Source of the DNA: Candidatus Allofournierella pullicola
GTDB taxonomy: Bacteria; Bacillota; Clostridia; Oscillospirales; Ruminococcaceae
DNA length: 64,000 nt
Assembly (NCBI GenBank): GCA_019114225.1
Contig: DXFW01000022.1
Span: 1-64,000, forward strand
Reading direction: 5' to 3'
Each line of letters opens with the position of its first letter. Position 1 is the first letter of the stretch. A program made the translations under genes and the position numbers. Below, piece by piece: positions 7,050 to 14,788 of this stretch. The notes below the pieces were generated by a model. It did not search any database. It was not told the origin of the DNA and saw only the letters and a program-made list of their open reading frames with translations.

Positions 7050-9044
7050 ATGCGCATCACAGACCTGTTGAAACCTCAGAGCATTCTGCTGGGCGGTCAG
7101 GCCGCCGACAAGGCGGGCGCCATCGACACCCTGATCGGCCTGCAGGCCGCCGGCGGCCACCTGGCGGACAAGGACGCCTACAAGGAGGCCATTCTGGCCC
7201 GCGAGGCCCAGAGCAGCACCGCCATCGAGGCGGGCATTGCCGTGCCCCACGCCAAGAGCGACGCCGTGTCGAACCCCGGCCTGGCAGCCATGACCCTCAC
7301 CCAGGGCGTGGACTACGGCGCCATGGACAAACAGCCCAGCGACCTGTTCTTTATGATCGCCGCCCCCCTGGACGGCAACCTGCACCTGGAGATCCTCAGC
7401 CGCCTGATGGTGCTGCTGATGGACCCGGAGTTCACCTCCGGCCTGCGGGCCGCCAAGACCGCCGAGGAGTTTTTGGCGGTGATCGACAAGGCCGAAGCCG
7501 CCAAGTACGGCGAGGTGGGCGTGCCCGGCGTTGAGTCGGTGGACACCGCCGAAGAGGCCGCCGCCAAAGCCGCCAAGAACGCGGGCGCGGAGTACCGGGT
7601 GCTGGCCGTCACCGCCTGCCCCACCGGCATTGCCCACACCTACATGGCCGCCGAGGCCCTGGAGAAGGCCGGCAAGGCCCTGAACATCACCGTGAAGGTG
7701 GAGACCAACGGCTCCGGCGGCGTGAAGAACGCCCTGACCGCTGAGGAGATCGCCGCGGCCGACGGTATCATCGTGGCCGCCGACAAGAACGTGGAGACCG
7801 CCCGCTTCGAGGGCAAACCGGTCATCTTTGTGCCGGTGAGCGACGGCATTCACAAGGCGGAGGAACTGGTGAAGAGCGCGGCGGCGGGCTCGGCTCCCGT
7901 TTACCATCACCAGGGCGGCGCCGAGACCGTGGAGACTGCCTCCGCGGCGAAGGAGTCCCTGGGCCGCAAGACCTACAAGGACCTGATGAACGGCGTGTCT
8001 CACATGCTGCCCTTCGTCATCGGCGGCGGTATCCTCATCGCCCTGGCCTTCCTGCTGGACACCTTTGACCCCAACAACGCCGCCAACTTCGGCATGGGCA
8101 CCCCCGTGGCCGCCTTCTTCAAGACCGTGGGCGGCGTGGCCTTCAACTTCATGCTGCCCATCCTGGCGGGCTACATCGCCATGAGCATTGCCGACCGTCC
8201 GGGCCTGGTGGTGGGCTTCGTGGGCGGCAGCATGGCCGCCGCGGGCACCAGCTTCGCCACCATCGCCGGCACTGCCGAGCCCGTTGCCTCCGGCTTTTTG
8301 GGCGCGCTGCTGGCGGGCTTTGTGGGCGGCTACTTCATGCTGGCCTTTGAAAAGCTGTGCGACAAGCTGCCCCGCAGCCTGGAAGGCATCAAACCCATCC
8401 TGCTCTACCCCGTGGTGGGCGTTCTGTTCATGGGCCTGTTCATGTGCGCCTTCGGCCCCATCGTGGGTGCGCTGAACACCGGCCTCACCAGCTTCCTGGC
8501 CGGCCTGGGCGGCACCAGCAAGGTCCTGCTGGGCGCTGTGCTGGGCGGCATGATGAGCATTGACATGGGCGGCCCCTTCAACAAGGCGGCTTACGTCACC
8601 GGCACCGGCGCCATCGCCACCGCCCTTGCGGCGGGCGCGGGCCAGGGCGCCATCGAGTACCAGATGATGGCCAGCGTCATGGTGGGCGGCATGGTGCCTC
8701 CCATTGCCATCGCCCTGTGCACCACCTTCTTCAAGAAGAAGTTCACCGCCGACGAGCGCAAGTCCGGCGTGGTGAACTACATCATGGGCCTGTGCTTCAT
8801 CTCCGAGGGCGCCATTCCCTTCGCCGCCGCCGACCCCCTGCGCGTCATCCCCAGCTGCGTTGTGGGCAGCGCGGTGGCCGGTGCGCTCTCCATGGTCTTC
8901 GGCTGCGGCCTGATGGCTCCTCACGGCGGTATCTTCGTCTTCCCCGTGGTCACCAACGTGCTGGGCTACGTCATCAGCCTGGTGGCGGGCAGCGTTGTGG
9001 GCATGGCCATGCTGGCGGCCCTGAAGAAGAACAAGGAAGCCTGA
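7050..9044 (+). CDS. fruA: Fructose PTS transporter, fused IIA-IIB-IIC
   Basis: Imports fructose with phosphorylation at C1. Domains in order: EIIA (residues 1-150) with the phosphorylated His-67 in GIAVPHAKS; a short Ala/Glu-rich linker; EIIB (about 182-280) with Cys-190 in TACPTGIAHTYMA; and a membrane EIIC (about 315-664) with several hydrophobic helices and a GG-rich entry segment. The length of 664 suits a IIABC fructose permease. A good Shine-Dalgarno (GAGGAAGGA) precedes the ATG. Downstream come HPr and Enzyme I, so this cluster carries a complete phosphorelay from PEP to fructose. Confidence 0.97.
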   Translation: MRITDLLKPQSILLGGQAADKAGAIDTLIGLQAAGGHLADKDAYKEAILAREAQSSTAIEAGIAVPHAKSDAVSNPGLAAMTLTQGVDYGAMDKQPSDLFFMIAAPLDGNLHLEILSRLMVLLMDPEFTSGLRAAKTAEEFLAVIDKAEAAKYGEVGVPGVESVDTAEEAAAKAAKNAGAEYRVLAVTACPTGIAHTYMAAEALEKAGKALNITVKVETNGSGGVKNALTAEEIAAADGIIVAADKNVETARFEGKPVIFVPVSDGIHKAEELVKSAAAGSAPVYHHQGGAETVETASAAKESLGRKTYKDLMNGVSHMLPFVIGGGILIALAFLLDTFDPNNAANFGMGTPVAAFFKTVGGVAFNFMLPILAGYIAMSIADRPGLVVGFVGGSMAAAGTSFATIAGTAEPVASGFLGALLAGFVGGYFMLAFEKLCDKLPRSLEGIKPILLYPVVGVLFMGLFMCAFGPIVGALNTGLTSFLAGLGGTSKVLLGAVLGGMMSIDMGGPFNKAAYVTGTGAIATALAAGAGQGAIEYQMMASVMVGGMVPPIAIALCTTFFKKKFTADERKSGVVNYIMGLCFISEGAIPFAAADPLRVIPSCVVGSAVAGALSMVFGCGLMAPHGGIFVFPVVTNVLGYVISLVAGSVVGMAMLAALKKNKEA

Positions 9045-9058
9045 ACCCTTTGATCCGC

Positions 9059-9082
9059 GCGGGGGACCGCCACGTCCCCCGC
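9059..9082 (+). other. Intra-operon hairpin between fruA and ptsH
   Basis: GCGGGGGAC / GTCCCCCGC forms a perfect 9-bp stem with a CGCCAC loop, followed only by TTTC. It probably stabilises mRNA ends or gives partial termination, so that HPr and Enzyme I can be made at a different level from FruA. Confidence 0.55.
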
Positions 9083-9112
9083 TTTCATCAAAACAGATAA
9101 AGGAGAATAAAA

Positions 9113-9376
9113 ATGGTCTCGAAACAAACCAAGATCGTCAACCCCATGGGCATGCATATGCGTCCCGCCGGCATGTTCGCCAACGCCATGATGAAGTTCG
9201 ACAGCGACGTGAACCTGGTGGCCAACGGCAAGACCGTGAACGCCAAGAGCATTATGAACCTCATCGCCGCCTGCATTAAATGCGGCACCGAGGTGGAAGT
9301 GCAGTGCAGCGGCCCCGATGAGGAGGCCGCCCTGGTGGAAGCCGTGCGTCTGATCGACAGCGGCCTGGGCGAGTAA
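9113..9376 (+). CDS. ptsH: HPr phosphocarrier protein
   Basis: A small (87 aa) PTS phosphocarrier moving phosphate from Enzyme I to EIIA domains. The active-site His-15 lies in GMHMRPAG, and the Gram-positive regulatory Ser-46 lies in NAKSIMNLI at the expected position. Control by HPr kinase/phosphorylase and CcpA-type catabolite repression is therefore likely, though neither partner gene is in the window. The start follows AAAGGAGAATAAAA. It is placed between fruA and ptsI. Confidence 0.96.
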   Translation: MVSKQTKIVNPMGMHMRPAGMFANAMMKFDSDVNLVANGKTVNAKSIMNLIAACIKCGTEVEVQCSGPDEEAALVEAVRLIDSGLGE

Positions 9377-9405
9377 TCACACAACAAGGGAAGGAGAGGT
9401 TCTTC

Positions 9406-11115
9406 ATGCTGAAGGGAACGGGCGTGTGCGCCGGCGTCGGGCTGGGCACCGCGCTGGTGGTGCAGACCCAGGCGCTGGACTGGTCCAGCGTGCAGTACGC
9501 GGGGGCCGAGCAGGAAAAGGCGCGGCTGGCCGCAGCGGCCAAGTCGGTGAGCGAAGCGCTGGCCGCCATGGCCCAGGCCATGACCAGCCAGGTGGGCGAG
9601 CATGCGGCGGAGATCCTCTCCGGCCAGATCATGATGTTGGCCGACCCCTTCATGGTGGGCCAGATGAACGAGCAGATCGACGGCGGCGCCGTGGCCGAGG
9701 CCGCGGTGGACGCGGTGTGCGGCAGCTTCATCGCCATGTTCAGCGCGGTGGAGGACGAGCTGACCCGCCAGCGGGCCACCGATGTGGCCGACCTGCGGGA
9801 CCGGCTGCTCAAGACCCTGCTGGGCCGGGAGGACCAGGACCTGGCCTCCGCCCCGGCGGGCACGGTGATCGTGGCCCACGACCTGACCCCCAGCATGACG
9901 GTGGGTCTCAAACGGGAAAACATCGCCGGTATCATCACCGAAACGGGCGGCGCCACCAGCCACTCGGCCATTCTGGCCCGGGCGCTGGAGATCCCCGCGG
10001 TGCTCAGCGTGCCGGGGGCGCTGGAGGCCATCGCCCCCGGGGCGAAGATCGCCATGGACGGCGAGCTGGGCCACGTCTATGTGGACCCGGACGAGCGCAC
10101 CGTGAAGGATTACGAGGCGCGCCGTGTGGCCTTTGAGGAGCGACGGGCCGTCCTGAAGGAGTATCTGGGCAAGCCCACCGTCACCGCCGACGGCCGGGCC
10201 GTGGCGCTCTACGCCAACATCGGCCGCCCGGAGGACGCTGCCGCCGCGCTGGAAAAGGGCGCGGAGGGCGTCGGGCTGTTCCGCACCGAGTTTTTGTTCA
10301 TGGACCGGGACGCCGCCCCCACCGAAGAGGAGCAGCTGGCGGCCTACCGCCAGGTGGCGGCTCAGTTCGCCGGCGGGGAGGTCATCATCCGCACGCTGGA
10401 CGTGGGCGGCGACAAGGACGTGCCCTATCTTGGCATGGAGAAGGAAGAGAACCCCTTCCTGGGCCACCGGGCCATCCGCTACTGCCTGGATAACCCGGAC
10501 CTCTATCTGACCCAGCTGCGGGCTCTGCTGCAGGCGGGCGCGGAAAAGCACAACGTGCGTATCATGCTGCCGCTGGTCACCGGAGTGGAAGAGCTGCGGG
10601 CGGCCAAGGCCCTGCTGGAAAAGGCGAAGGGCGAGCTTGCCGCCGAAGGCAAGGCCTTTGACCCGGACATCAAGGTGGGCGTGATGATCGAGACCCCCGC
10701 CGCCGCCCTGGTGGCGGACCTGCTGGCCCAGGAGGCGGACTTCTTCAGCATTGGCACCAACGACCTGACCCAGTACACCCTGGCGGTGGACCGGGGCAAC
10801 GCCAGAGTGGCGAAACTCTACACCGTGTTCCACCCGGCGGTGCTGCGCAGTATCAAGAGCGTGATCGCCGCGGCCAAGGCGGCGCACATCCCGGTGGGCA
10901 TGTGCGGCGAGGCCGCCGCCGACCCGGCGCTGCTGCCGCTGCTGCTGGCCTGGGGTCTGGACGAGTTCAGCGTGAGCGCCAGCTCCATCCTGGCCACCAA
11001 GCGCTCCATCAGCCTGTGGAGCGCCGCCGACGCCTCCTTCGCCGAGAAAGAGGCCATGAAACTCAGCGCCGCCGAGAGCATTCTGGGCTGCCTGAATTCG
11101 ATGAAAAAGGAATAA
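9406..11115 (+). CDS. ptsI: Phosphoenolpyruvate-protein phosphotransferase (Enzyme I)
   Basis: First PTS component: autophosphorylates from PEP and phosphorylates HPr. The 569 residues contain the HPr-binding N-terminal region, the phosphohistidine motif ETGGATSHSAILARAL (His-186), and the barrel motifs LFRTEFLFMDR, NPFLGHRAIR and MIETPAAAL. It also has the C-terminal catalytic Cys in GMCGEAAAD. These are textbook motifs, so this is the housekeeping-type copy, unlike the divergent paralogue at 3393. It follows ptsH by 29 bases with a strong GGAAGGAGAGG site, and a bidirectional terminator closes the operon. Confidence 0.96.
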   Translation: MLKGTGVCAGVGLGTALVVQTQALDWSSVQYAGAEQEKARLAAAAKSVSEALAAMAQAMTSQVGEHAAEILSGQIMMLADPFMVGQMNEQIDGGAVAEAAVDAVCGSFIAMFSAVEDELTRQRATDVADLRDRLLKTLLGREDQDLASAPAGTVIVAHDLTPSMTVGLKRENIAGIITETGGATSHSAILARALEIPAVLSVPGALEAIAPGAKIAMDGELGHVYVDPDERTVKDYEARRVAFEERRAVLKEYLGKPTVTADGRAVALYANIGRPEDAAAALEKGAEGVGLFRTEFLFMDRDAAPTEEEQLAAYRQVAAQFAGGEVIIRTLDVGGDKDVPYLGMEKEENPFLGHRAIRYCLDNPDLYLTQLRALLQAGAEKHNVRIMLPLVTGVEELRAAKALLEKAKGELAAEGKAFDPDIKVGVMIETPAAALVADLLAQEADFFSIGTNDLTQYTLAVDRGNARVAKLYTVFHPAVLRSIKSVIAAAKAAHIPVGMCGEAAADPALLPLLLAWGLDEFSVSASSILATKRSISLWSAADASFAEKEAMKLSAAESILGCLNSMKKE

Positions 11116-11124
11116 GGCAAAACA

Positions 11125-11170
11125 AAAAGCGCTCTCCAACGCCGGGGTGGCATAAGAGGAGCGCTTTTTT
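11125..11170. terminator. Bidirectional terminator, ptsI (+) and the convergent gene (-)
   Basis: AAAAGCGCTC (11125-11134) pairs with GAGCGCTTTT (11159-11168), with an imperfect inner stem and A/T tracts on both sides. It lies between the converging ptsI and the gene ending at 11181. Confidence 0.85.
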
Positions 11171-11180
11171 CTGTCTTTTT

Positions 11181-11870
11181 TCAGGCGCGGTCGAAGTTTT
11201 CGCCGGCAAAGATGGCCAGCCGGCGGCGCATTTCTTCGCCGTATTCCGCCTCAAAGGCCTCCAGCACCCGGGCGGCGAGGGCTTCGCCCTCCGGGCCGAA
11301 CACACCGGCGGCGGTCCCGGCGAAGGCATAGAAGGTGTGGGCGCAGTGGTAGTCGAAGCCTTTGACGTACTCGGTGCGCTGCCGCACCACCGTGCCGGGG
11401 CCAAAACCCGCGTCCCGAATGCAGAACACGCACCGGTCGGCGCAGTGCTGGGTCTCCACGGTGTAGAACTGCAGGGAACTGCTGAAGGCCCGGGCGATGG
11501 CCTCGTCCAGATAGCGGCAGTAGAGCTGCCCCGCCTCCCGGGCGTTCTGTTCCACGAAGGCGTTGAACCACACGCAGGGAGACACCTCATAGACATAGTC
11601 CGGCGCGGTGCTGCACACCCGCGTTCCGCAAAGGACGCCGGAGGCCAGCGTCTCCTCCGAAGGGGACCACTCGCAGTAGGCGCAGTAGGAGGCATAGTTC
11701 AGCTCCTGGCCGTCCCGCACGGCCCGCTGGGCCATCCGCTCGCCCCGCTGGCGGGCGTAGTGCTTCACTGCCAGCACAAAGGCCCGCCGCCCCCGCTCGC
11801 CGAAGGCCGAGACCAGTTCCTTGTACCATGCGGCGATGAGAAACACCTGCGTCTTTTCCGAAAAACCCAT
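11181..11870 (-). CDS. L-2-amino-thiazoline-4-carboxylate hydrolase-like protein
   Basis: A 229-residue cytosolic protein with no signal peptide. The C-terminal half has the pattern of the L-2-amino-thiazoline-4-carboxylic acid hydrolase family as I know it from clostridial proteins: SPCVWFNAFVEQNARE, then a CRYLDEAIARAF segment, then a closing Cys-rich stretch CADRCVFCIRD. The family was named for a Pseudomonas step from aminothiazoline carboxylate towards cysteine, but most clostridial members are uncharacterised, so the true reaction may differ. The ATG at 11870 follows AAAGGAGG; longer upstream reading comes from an overlapping frame of degV and is rejected. It lies downstream of degV on the same strand. 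Confidence 0.55.
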   Translation of the reverse strand: MGFSEKTQVFLIAAWYKELVSAFGERGRRAFVLAVKHYARQRGERMAQRAVRDGQELNYASYCAYCEWSPSEETLASGVLCGTRVCSTAPDYVYEVSPCVWFNAFVEQNAREAGQLYCRYLDEAIARAFSSSLQFYTVETQHCADRCVFCIRDAGFGPGTVVRQRTEYVKGFDYHCAHTFYAFAGTAAGVFGPEGEALAARVLEAFEAEYGEEMRRRLAIFAGENFDRA

Positions 11871-11893
11871 CCTGCGCCTCCTTTGATACACAC

Positions 11894-11931
11894 AGCCGCC
11901 GCCCCCCCTGCGGGAGACGGCGGCTTTTTTT
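11894..11931 (+). terminator. Terminator-shaped hairpin facing the plus strand
   Basis: AGCCGCCG / CGGCGGCT with seven T after the right arm, so it is shaped to stop plus-strand transcription, although both neighbours are on the minus strand. On the minus strand there is no T-tract. It may stop antisense read-through. Confidence 0.6.
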
Positions 11932-11932
11932 C

Positions 11933-12802
11933 TTATCGCTTTGCGCCCAGGAAGAACAGCGCCACGGTGCCGGGGCCGGAATGAGCGCCGATGACCGGGC
12001 CGATGGTGCCGATGTGCACTTCCTTCGCGCCCAGGGCCTTGCAGCGGTCGGCCACATACTGGCAGTCCTCGAGGCAGTCGCCGTGGCTGACAAACACCAC
12101 CTGTTCGGCGGGGGGCACGTCGCTGGCGGCAAAGTGTTTCACCAGGCCGTCCAGGCTGGCGCGGCGGCCGCGCACCTTTTCCATGGCGATGAGGTGGCCC
12201 TCGTCGTCCACATGCAGCACCGGCTTGATCCCCAGCAGGGTGCCGGCCACCGCGGCCGCGCCGCTGAGGCGGCCGCCGCGCTTGAGGAACATCAGGTCGT
12301 CCACCGTGAACCAGGCGCACACCCGCATTTTGTTGGCGTCGAACCAGTCGGCCACTTCCTCCAGGCTCTTGCCCTCGTTCTTCAGGGTGGCGGCGTAGTA
12401 GACCGCCAGGCCCTCGCCCATGCTGGCCTGCAGGGTGTCGATCACCCGCACGGTGCGCTCGGGGTATTTCTCCCGCAGCTCCTCGGCGGCCAGGCAGGCG
12501 GAATGGTAGGTGCCGGACAGGCCGCTGGAAAAGGCCAGATACAGGATGTCCTTGCCGGCTTCCAGCACCGGGGAGAAGGCGTCCTCAAAGGTGGCCTGGT
12601 TGATCTGGCTGGTGGTGCTCATGCCGCCGGCCCGCAGCGCGTCGTAAAAATCGTGGGGGTCAAGCTCCCGGTTGTCGGGGTAGTTGTTGTACTCCTTGCC
12701 GTCAAGGGAAAAAAGCATGGGCAGCACTTCCACGCCCAGCTGCTGCGCGAGTTCCGCCGTCAGGTCGGCGGTGGACTCGGTGAACAATACGTATTCAGCC
12801 AT
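11933..12802 (-). CDS. DegV family fatty-acid-binding protein
   Basis: DegV/FakB proteins bind a fatty acid and present it to the kinase FakA for phosphorylation and entry into lipid synthesis. The 289-residue protein has the N-terminal TESTADLTAELA motif, the lipid-contact segment FSSGLSGTYHSA, the central KRGGRLSG motif, and the C-terminal IGPVIGAHSGPGTV signature. The ATG at 12802 is preferred over an in-frame GTG four codons upstream because that GTG overlaps the AGGAG ribosome site. No FakA homologue is in the window. A probable extended -10 promoter lies at 12840-12845. Confidence 0.93.
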   Translation of the reverse strand: MAEYVLFTESTADLTAELAQQLGVEVLPMLFSLDGKEYNNYPDNRELDPHDFYDALRAGGMSTTSQINQATFEDAFSPVLEAGKDILYLAFSSGLSGTYHSACLAAEELREKYPERTVRVIDTLQASMGEGLAVYYAATLKNEGKSLEEVADWFDANKMRVCAWFTVDDLMFLKRGGRLSGAAAVAGTLLGIKPVLHVDDEGHLIAMEKVRGRRASLDGLVKHFAASDVPPAEQVVFVSHGDCLEDCQYVADRCKALGAKEVHIGTIGPVIGAHSGPGTVALFFLGAKR

Positions 12803-12839
12803 TCTTGCATACACTCCTCTTTTTGTGGCTTCTTAGGAA

Positions 12840-12850
12840 ATTGTACCACA
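12840..12850 (-). promoter_or_regulatory. degV-family gene promoter (extended -10)
   Basis: On the minus strand, TGGTACAAT gives a -10 with the extended TGn element. The -35 region 17 bases upstream (TTTCAA) is weak. Confidence 0.45.
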
Positions 12851-12867
12851 TCCGGGCCCGCTTTGAA

Positions 12868-12932
12868 AAGGCCCGCCGTTGTTTTTTTAACGGGCCTCGG
12901 CCGTCAAAAAGCCGCCCCGAAGGCGGCTTTTT
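12868..12932 (-). terminator. Tandem terminator hairpins after the VTT-domain gene
   Basis: The first hairpin, 12906-12932, is an 11-bp perfect stem (AAAAAGCCGCC / GGCGGCTTTTT) with T-tracts in both directions. A second stem, roughly 12868-12898, with GAGGCCCGTT and AACGG..GGGCC arms follows on the minus strand and ends in TTTTC. They insulate the VTT gene from the degV-family promoter. Confidence 0.8.
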
Positions 12933-12947
12933 GTTCCGGAGGGATAT

Positions 12948-13646
12948 CTATTTGGGCGCCAGCTCGTCCCGGCGGCGGTGCAGCCAGTCCACAATGCGCT
13001 GCTCGTTGCGGATACACAGCAGGCCCAGCGTGCCGGCCACCGCGCCCAGCACCAGCGGCAGCACGATGTTGCCCTCGAAGAGGCTGTCGCCCGCCACGGT
13101 GCTGGCCAGCAGGGCGGGGAAGCGGGCAAGGGTGCAGGTGAAGAGGAACTGGCCGGGTTTTAAGGGCAGGAAGGGCCCCAGATAGGTCAGCAGGTCCTTG
13201 GGCATGCCCGGCAAAAAGAAGAGTAAGTACAAGGCGCTCCGGGCCCGCTTTTCGTCCTGCAGAAAGCGGTATTTGTGCAGCACCGCCGGGTCCACGGCTT
13301 TGGCCCCCAGCGCCCGCACAAAGTAATAGATCATGGTGCTGCCGATGAGAATGCCCACCAGGCACAGCACAAGGCCGCCCACCGGGCCGTAGAGCGCGCC
13401 GGCCATGATCTGCACCGGCTCGCCGGGCACCACGGCCACCACGATCTGGAACACTTCCAGCGCCAGGAACACCAGCATGCCCCACACCCCGTGGGAGCGC
13501 ACCCATTCCACAAACTGGTCCCGGGCGGCCTGGCTGGTGATGAGAGCCCAGAGCTCGCGGCGGAACACCACCGCAGCCGCCAGACAGGCCGCGCTGAGCA
13601 GCACCAGCACCGCCGCCGAAGCCAGCTGTTTTTTGCTTTTGTTCAT
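12948..13646 (-). CDS. TVP38/TMEM64 family (VTT domain) membrane protein
   Basis: A polytopic inner-membrane protein of 232 residues. An N-terminal helix (about 8-28) is followed by the VTT (DedA-like) core: a re-entrant segment with EVFQIVVAVVPGEPVQIMAG and YGPVGG, then a conserved FFLPGMPKDLLTYL stretch and two further helices. Relatives are implicated in membrane lipid scrambling and envelope homeostasis, but the function of individual bacterial members is generally unknown. The start follows GGGAGGAG. It is downstream of a lipoprotein gene, separated by a GC-rich hairpin. Confidence 0.88.
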   Translation of the reverse strand: MNKSKKQLASAAVLVLLSAACLAAAVVFRRELWALITSQAARDQFVEWVRSHGVWGMLVFLALEVFQIVVAVVPGEPVQIMAGALYGPVGGLVLCLVGILIGSTMIYYFVRALGAKAVDPAVLHKYRFLQDEKRARSALYLLFFLPGMPKDLLTYLGPFLPLKPGQFLFTCTLARFPALLASTVAGDSLFEGNIVLPLVLGAVAGTLGLLCIRNEQRIVDWLHRRRDELAPK

Positions 13647-13665
13647 AGGCTCCTCCCAAAGAGTG

Positions 13666-13693
13666 CGGCCCGGCGCCCCAGGGCGCCGGGCCG
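13666..13693. other. GC-rich hairpin between lipoprotein and VTT genes
   Basis: A perfect 12-bp stem CGGCCCGGCGCC / GGCGCCGGGCCG with a CCAG loop and no T-tract. It may limit read-through or protect the lipoprotein mRNA 3' end. Confidence 0.55.
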
Positions 13694-13703
13694 GCGGATA
13701 CGG

Positions 13704-13979
13704 TCAACCGGCACTGCCGGAAGTGACGGCACTGTTGCCCATGCCCTCGCTGGCGGCAAGGCTGCCGCTGCCGGACATGCTGCCGGAGGCGGAGCCGTCC
13801 ATTCCGTCCTCCATGCTGCCGGACATGCCGCCCTCCATGGACGAGCCGCCCGAAGCGCTGCTGCTCATGGAAGGGGTGGGGGTGGGCTTTGCGCTGGAAG
13901 CGGGTTTGTCGTTGTTCCAGCAGCCGGCGAGGCTCAGCGCCAGGGCGCAGGCCGCCGCCATCATTGCGATGCGTTTCAT
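13704..13979 (-). CDS. Small methionine/serine/glycine-rich lipoprotein
   Basis: A 91-residue precursor with a classic lipoprotein signal: MKR, a hydrophobic segment, then the lipobox LAGC (Cys-20), so the mature protein of about 72 residues should be anchored on the outer face of the membrane. The mature part is low complexity: a Lys/Pro/Thr stretch, then short units of Met with Gly, Ser, Asp or Glu (SMEGGMSGSMEDGMDG). Eight or so Met in this exposed tail resemble Met-rich metal-binding segments seen in some copper proteins, but no binding site is proven. The ATG at 13979 follows AAAGGAG; an in-frame upstream extension would sit inside the promoter. No homologue is recognised. Confidence 0.75.
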   Translation of the reverse strand: MKRIAMMAAACALALSLAGCWNNDKPASSAKPTPTPSMSSSASGGSSMEGGMSGSMEDGMDGSASGSMSGSGSLAASEGMGNSAVTSGSAG

Positions 13980-14008
13980 AAACGATGCTCCTTTGCAGAA
14001 CAATGTGT

Positions 14009-14037
14009 GGTATAAAACCACCCCTATTGTTCCACAA
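14009..14037 (-). promoter_or_regulatory. Promoter of the small lipoprotein gene
   Basis: On the minus strand, TTGTGG (14037-14032), a 17-base spacer, and TATACC (14014-14009), about 30 bases before the ATG. Confidence 0.55.
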
Positions 14038-14065
14038 AGGGGCCGCGGCTATGCGCCGCGAAGGC

Positions 14066-14785
14066 TCATTCCAGCTGGCCCGCCAGGGTCATCACCGCGG
14101 CGAGGGCCGCCACCGGGGCGGTCTCACAGCGCAGAATGCGGGGCCCGAGGCCCACCGGGACCGCGCCGGCGGCAATGAGTTTTTCCGCTTCCTCGGGGGA
14201 AAAGCCTCCTTCGGCCCCGGTGATGAGGGCAATGCGCTTCTGGTCTTTCACCAGCGTGCGCAGGCTTTGGCCGCCGCCCTCGTAGAAAAAGAGCACCAGG
14301 TCAAACTGGTCAAAACGGGCGGGCAGGTCTTTGATGTCCAGGGGCAGCTCCACCGCCGGGATGAGGCCCCGGCCCGCCTGTTTTGCCGCCTCGGCGGCAA
14401 TGCGGGCGTAGCGGAGGTTCTTCTGGTCCTCTTTTTTCGGGGCCGCCACGCAAAAGCGGCTGAAAAAGGGCACCACCCGCGCCGCCCCCAGTTCCACCGC
14501 CTTCTGGACGATGAACTCCAGCTTATCCTGCTTGGGATAGCCGGCGAAAAGGGTCACTTCCACCGACGGCTCGGCGGCGGTGGGGCGCTTTTCCAAAAGG
14601 CGGAACTCCACCCGGTCGGGGGCCACGGCGGTGACGGCGGCGGTGTAGTCAAAGCCCGCGCCGTCGCACAGAATGACCTCGTCGCCCGCCTTTGCCCGCA
14701 TGACGCGGCCCAGGTGATGGGCGTCCGGCCCGGTGAGGGCGGCGGTGGTCTCGGTGAACTCCGAAGCGAAATAGCGGTGGGGCAT
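14066..14785 (-). CDS. rsmE: 16S rRNA (uracil-1498-N3)-methyltransferase
   Basis: Methylates U1498 in the decoding region of 16S rRNA using SAM. The 239-residue protein has an N-terminal PUA-like RNA-binding part (MPHRYFASE...AHHLGRVMRAKAGDEV) and a C-terminal SPOUT knot with ITGAEGGFSPEE and LGPRILRCETA, the diagnostic SAM-binding motifs. It begins three bases after the prmA stop, forming the widespread prmA-rsmE pair. Confidence 0.96.
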   Translation of the reverse strand: MPHRYFASEFTETTAALTGPDAHHLGRVMRAKAGDEVILCDGAGFDYTAAVTAVAPDRVEFRLLEKRPTAAEPSVEVTLFAGYPKQDKLEFIVQKAVELGAARVVPFFSRFCVAAPKKEDQKNLRYARIAAEAAKQAGRGLIPAVELPLDIKDLPARFDQFDLVLFFYEGGGQSLRTLVKDQKRIALITGAEGGFSPEEAEKLIAAGAVPVGLGPRILRCETAPVAALAAVMTLAGQLE

Positions 14786-14788
14786 ATT

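Noticed and set aside
11181-12320. Single 379-codon minus protein covering two genes
   Set aside because: Its first half is an out-of-frame reading of degV; the real gene begins at 11870 after AAAGGAGG.
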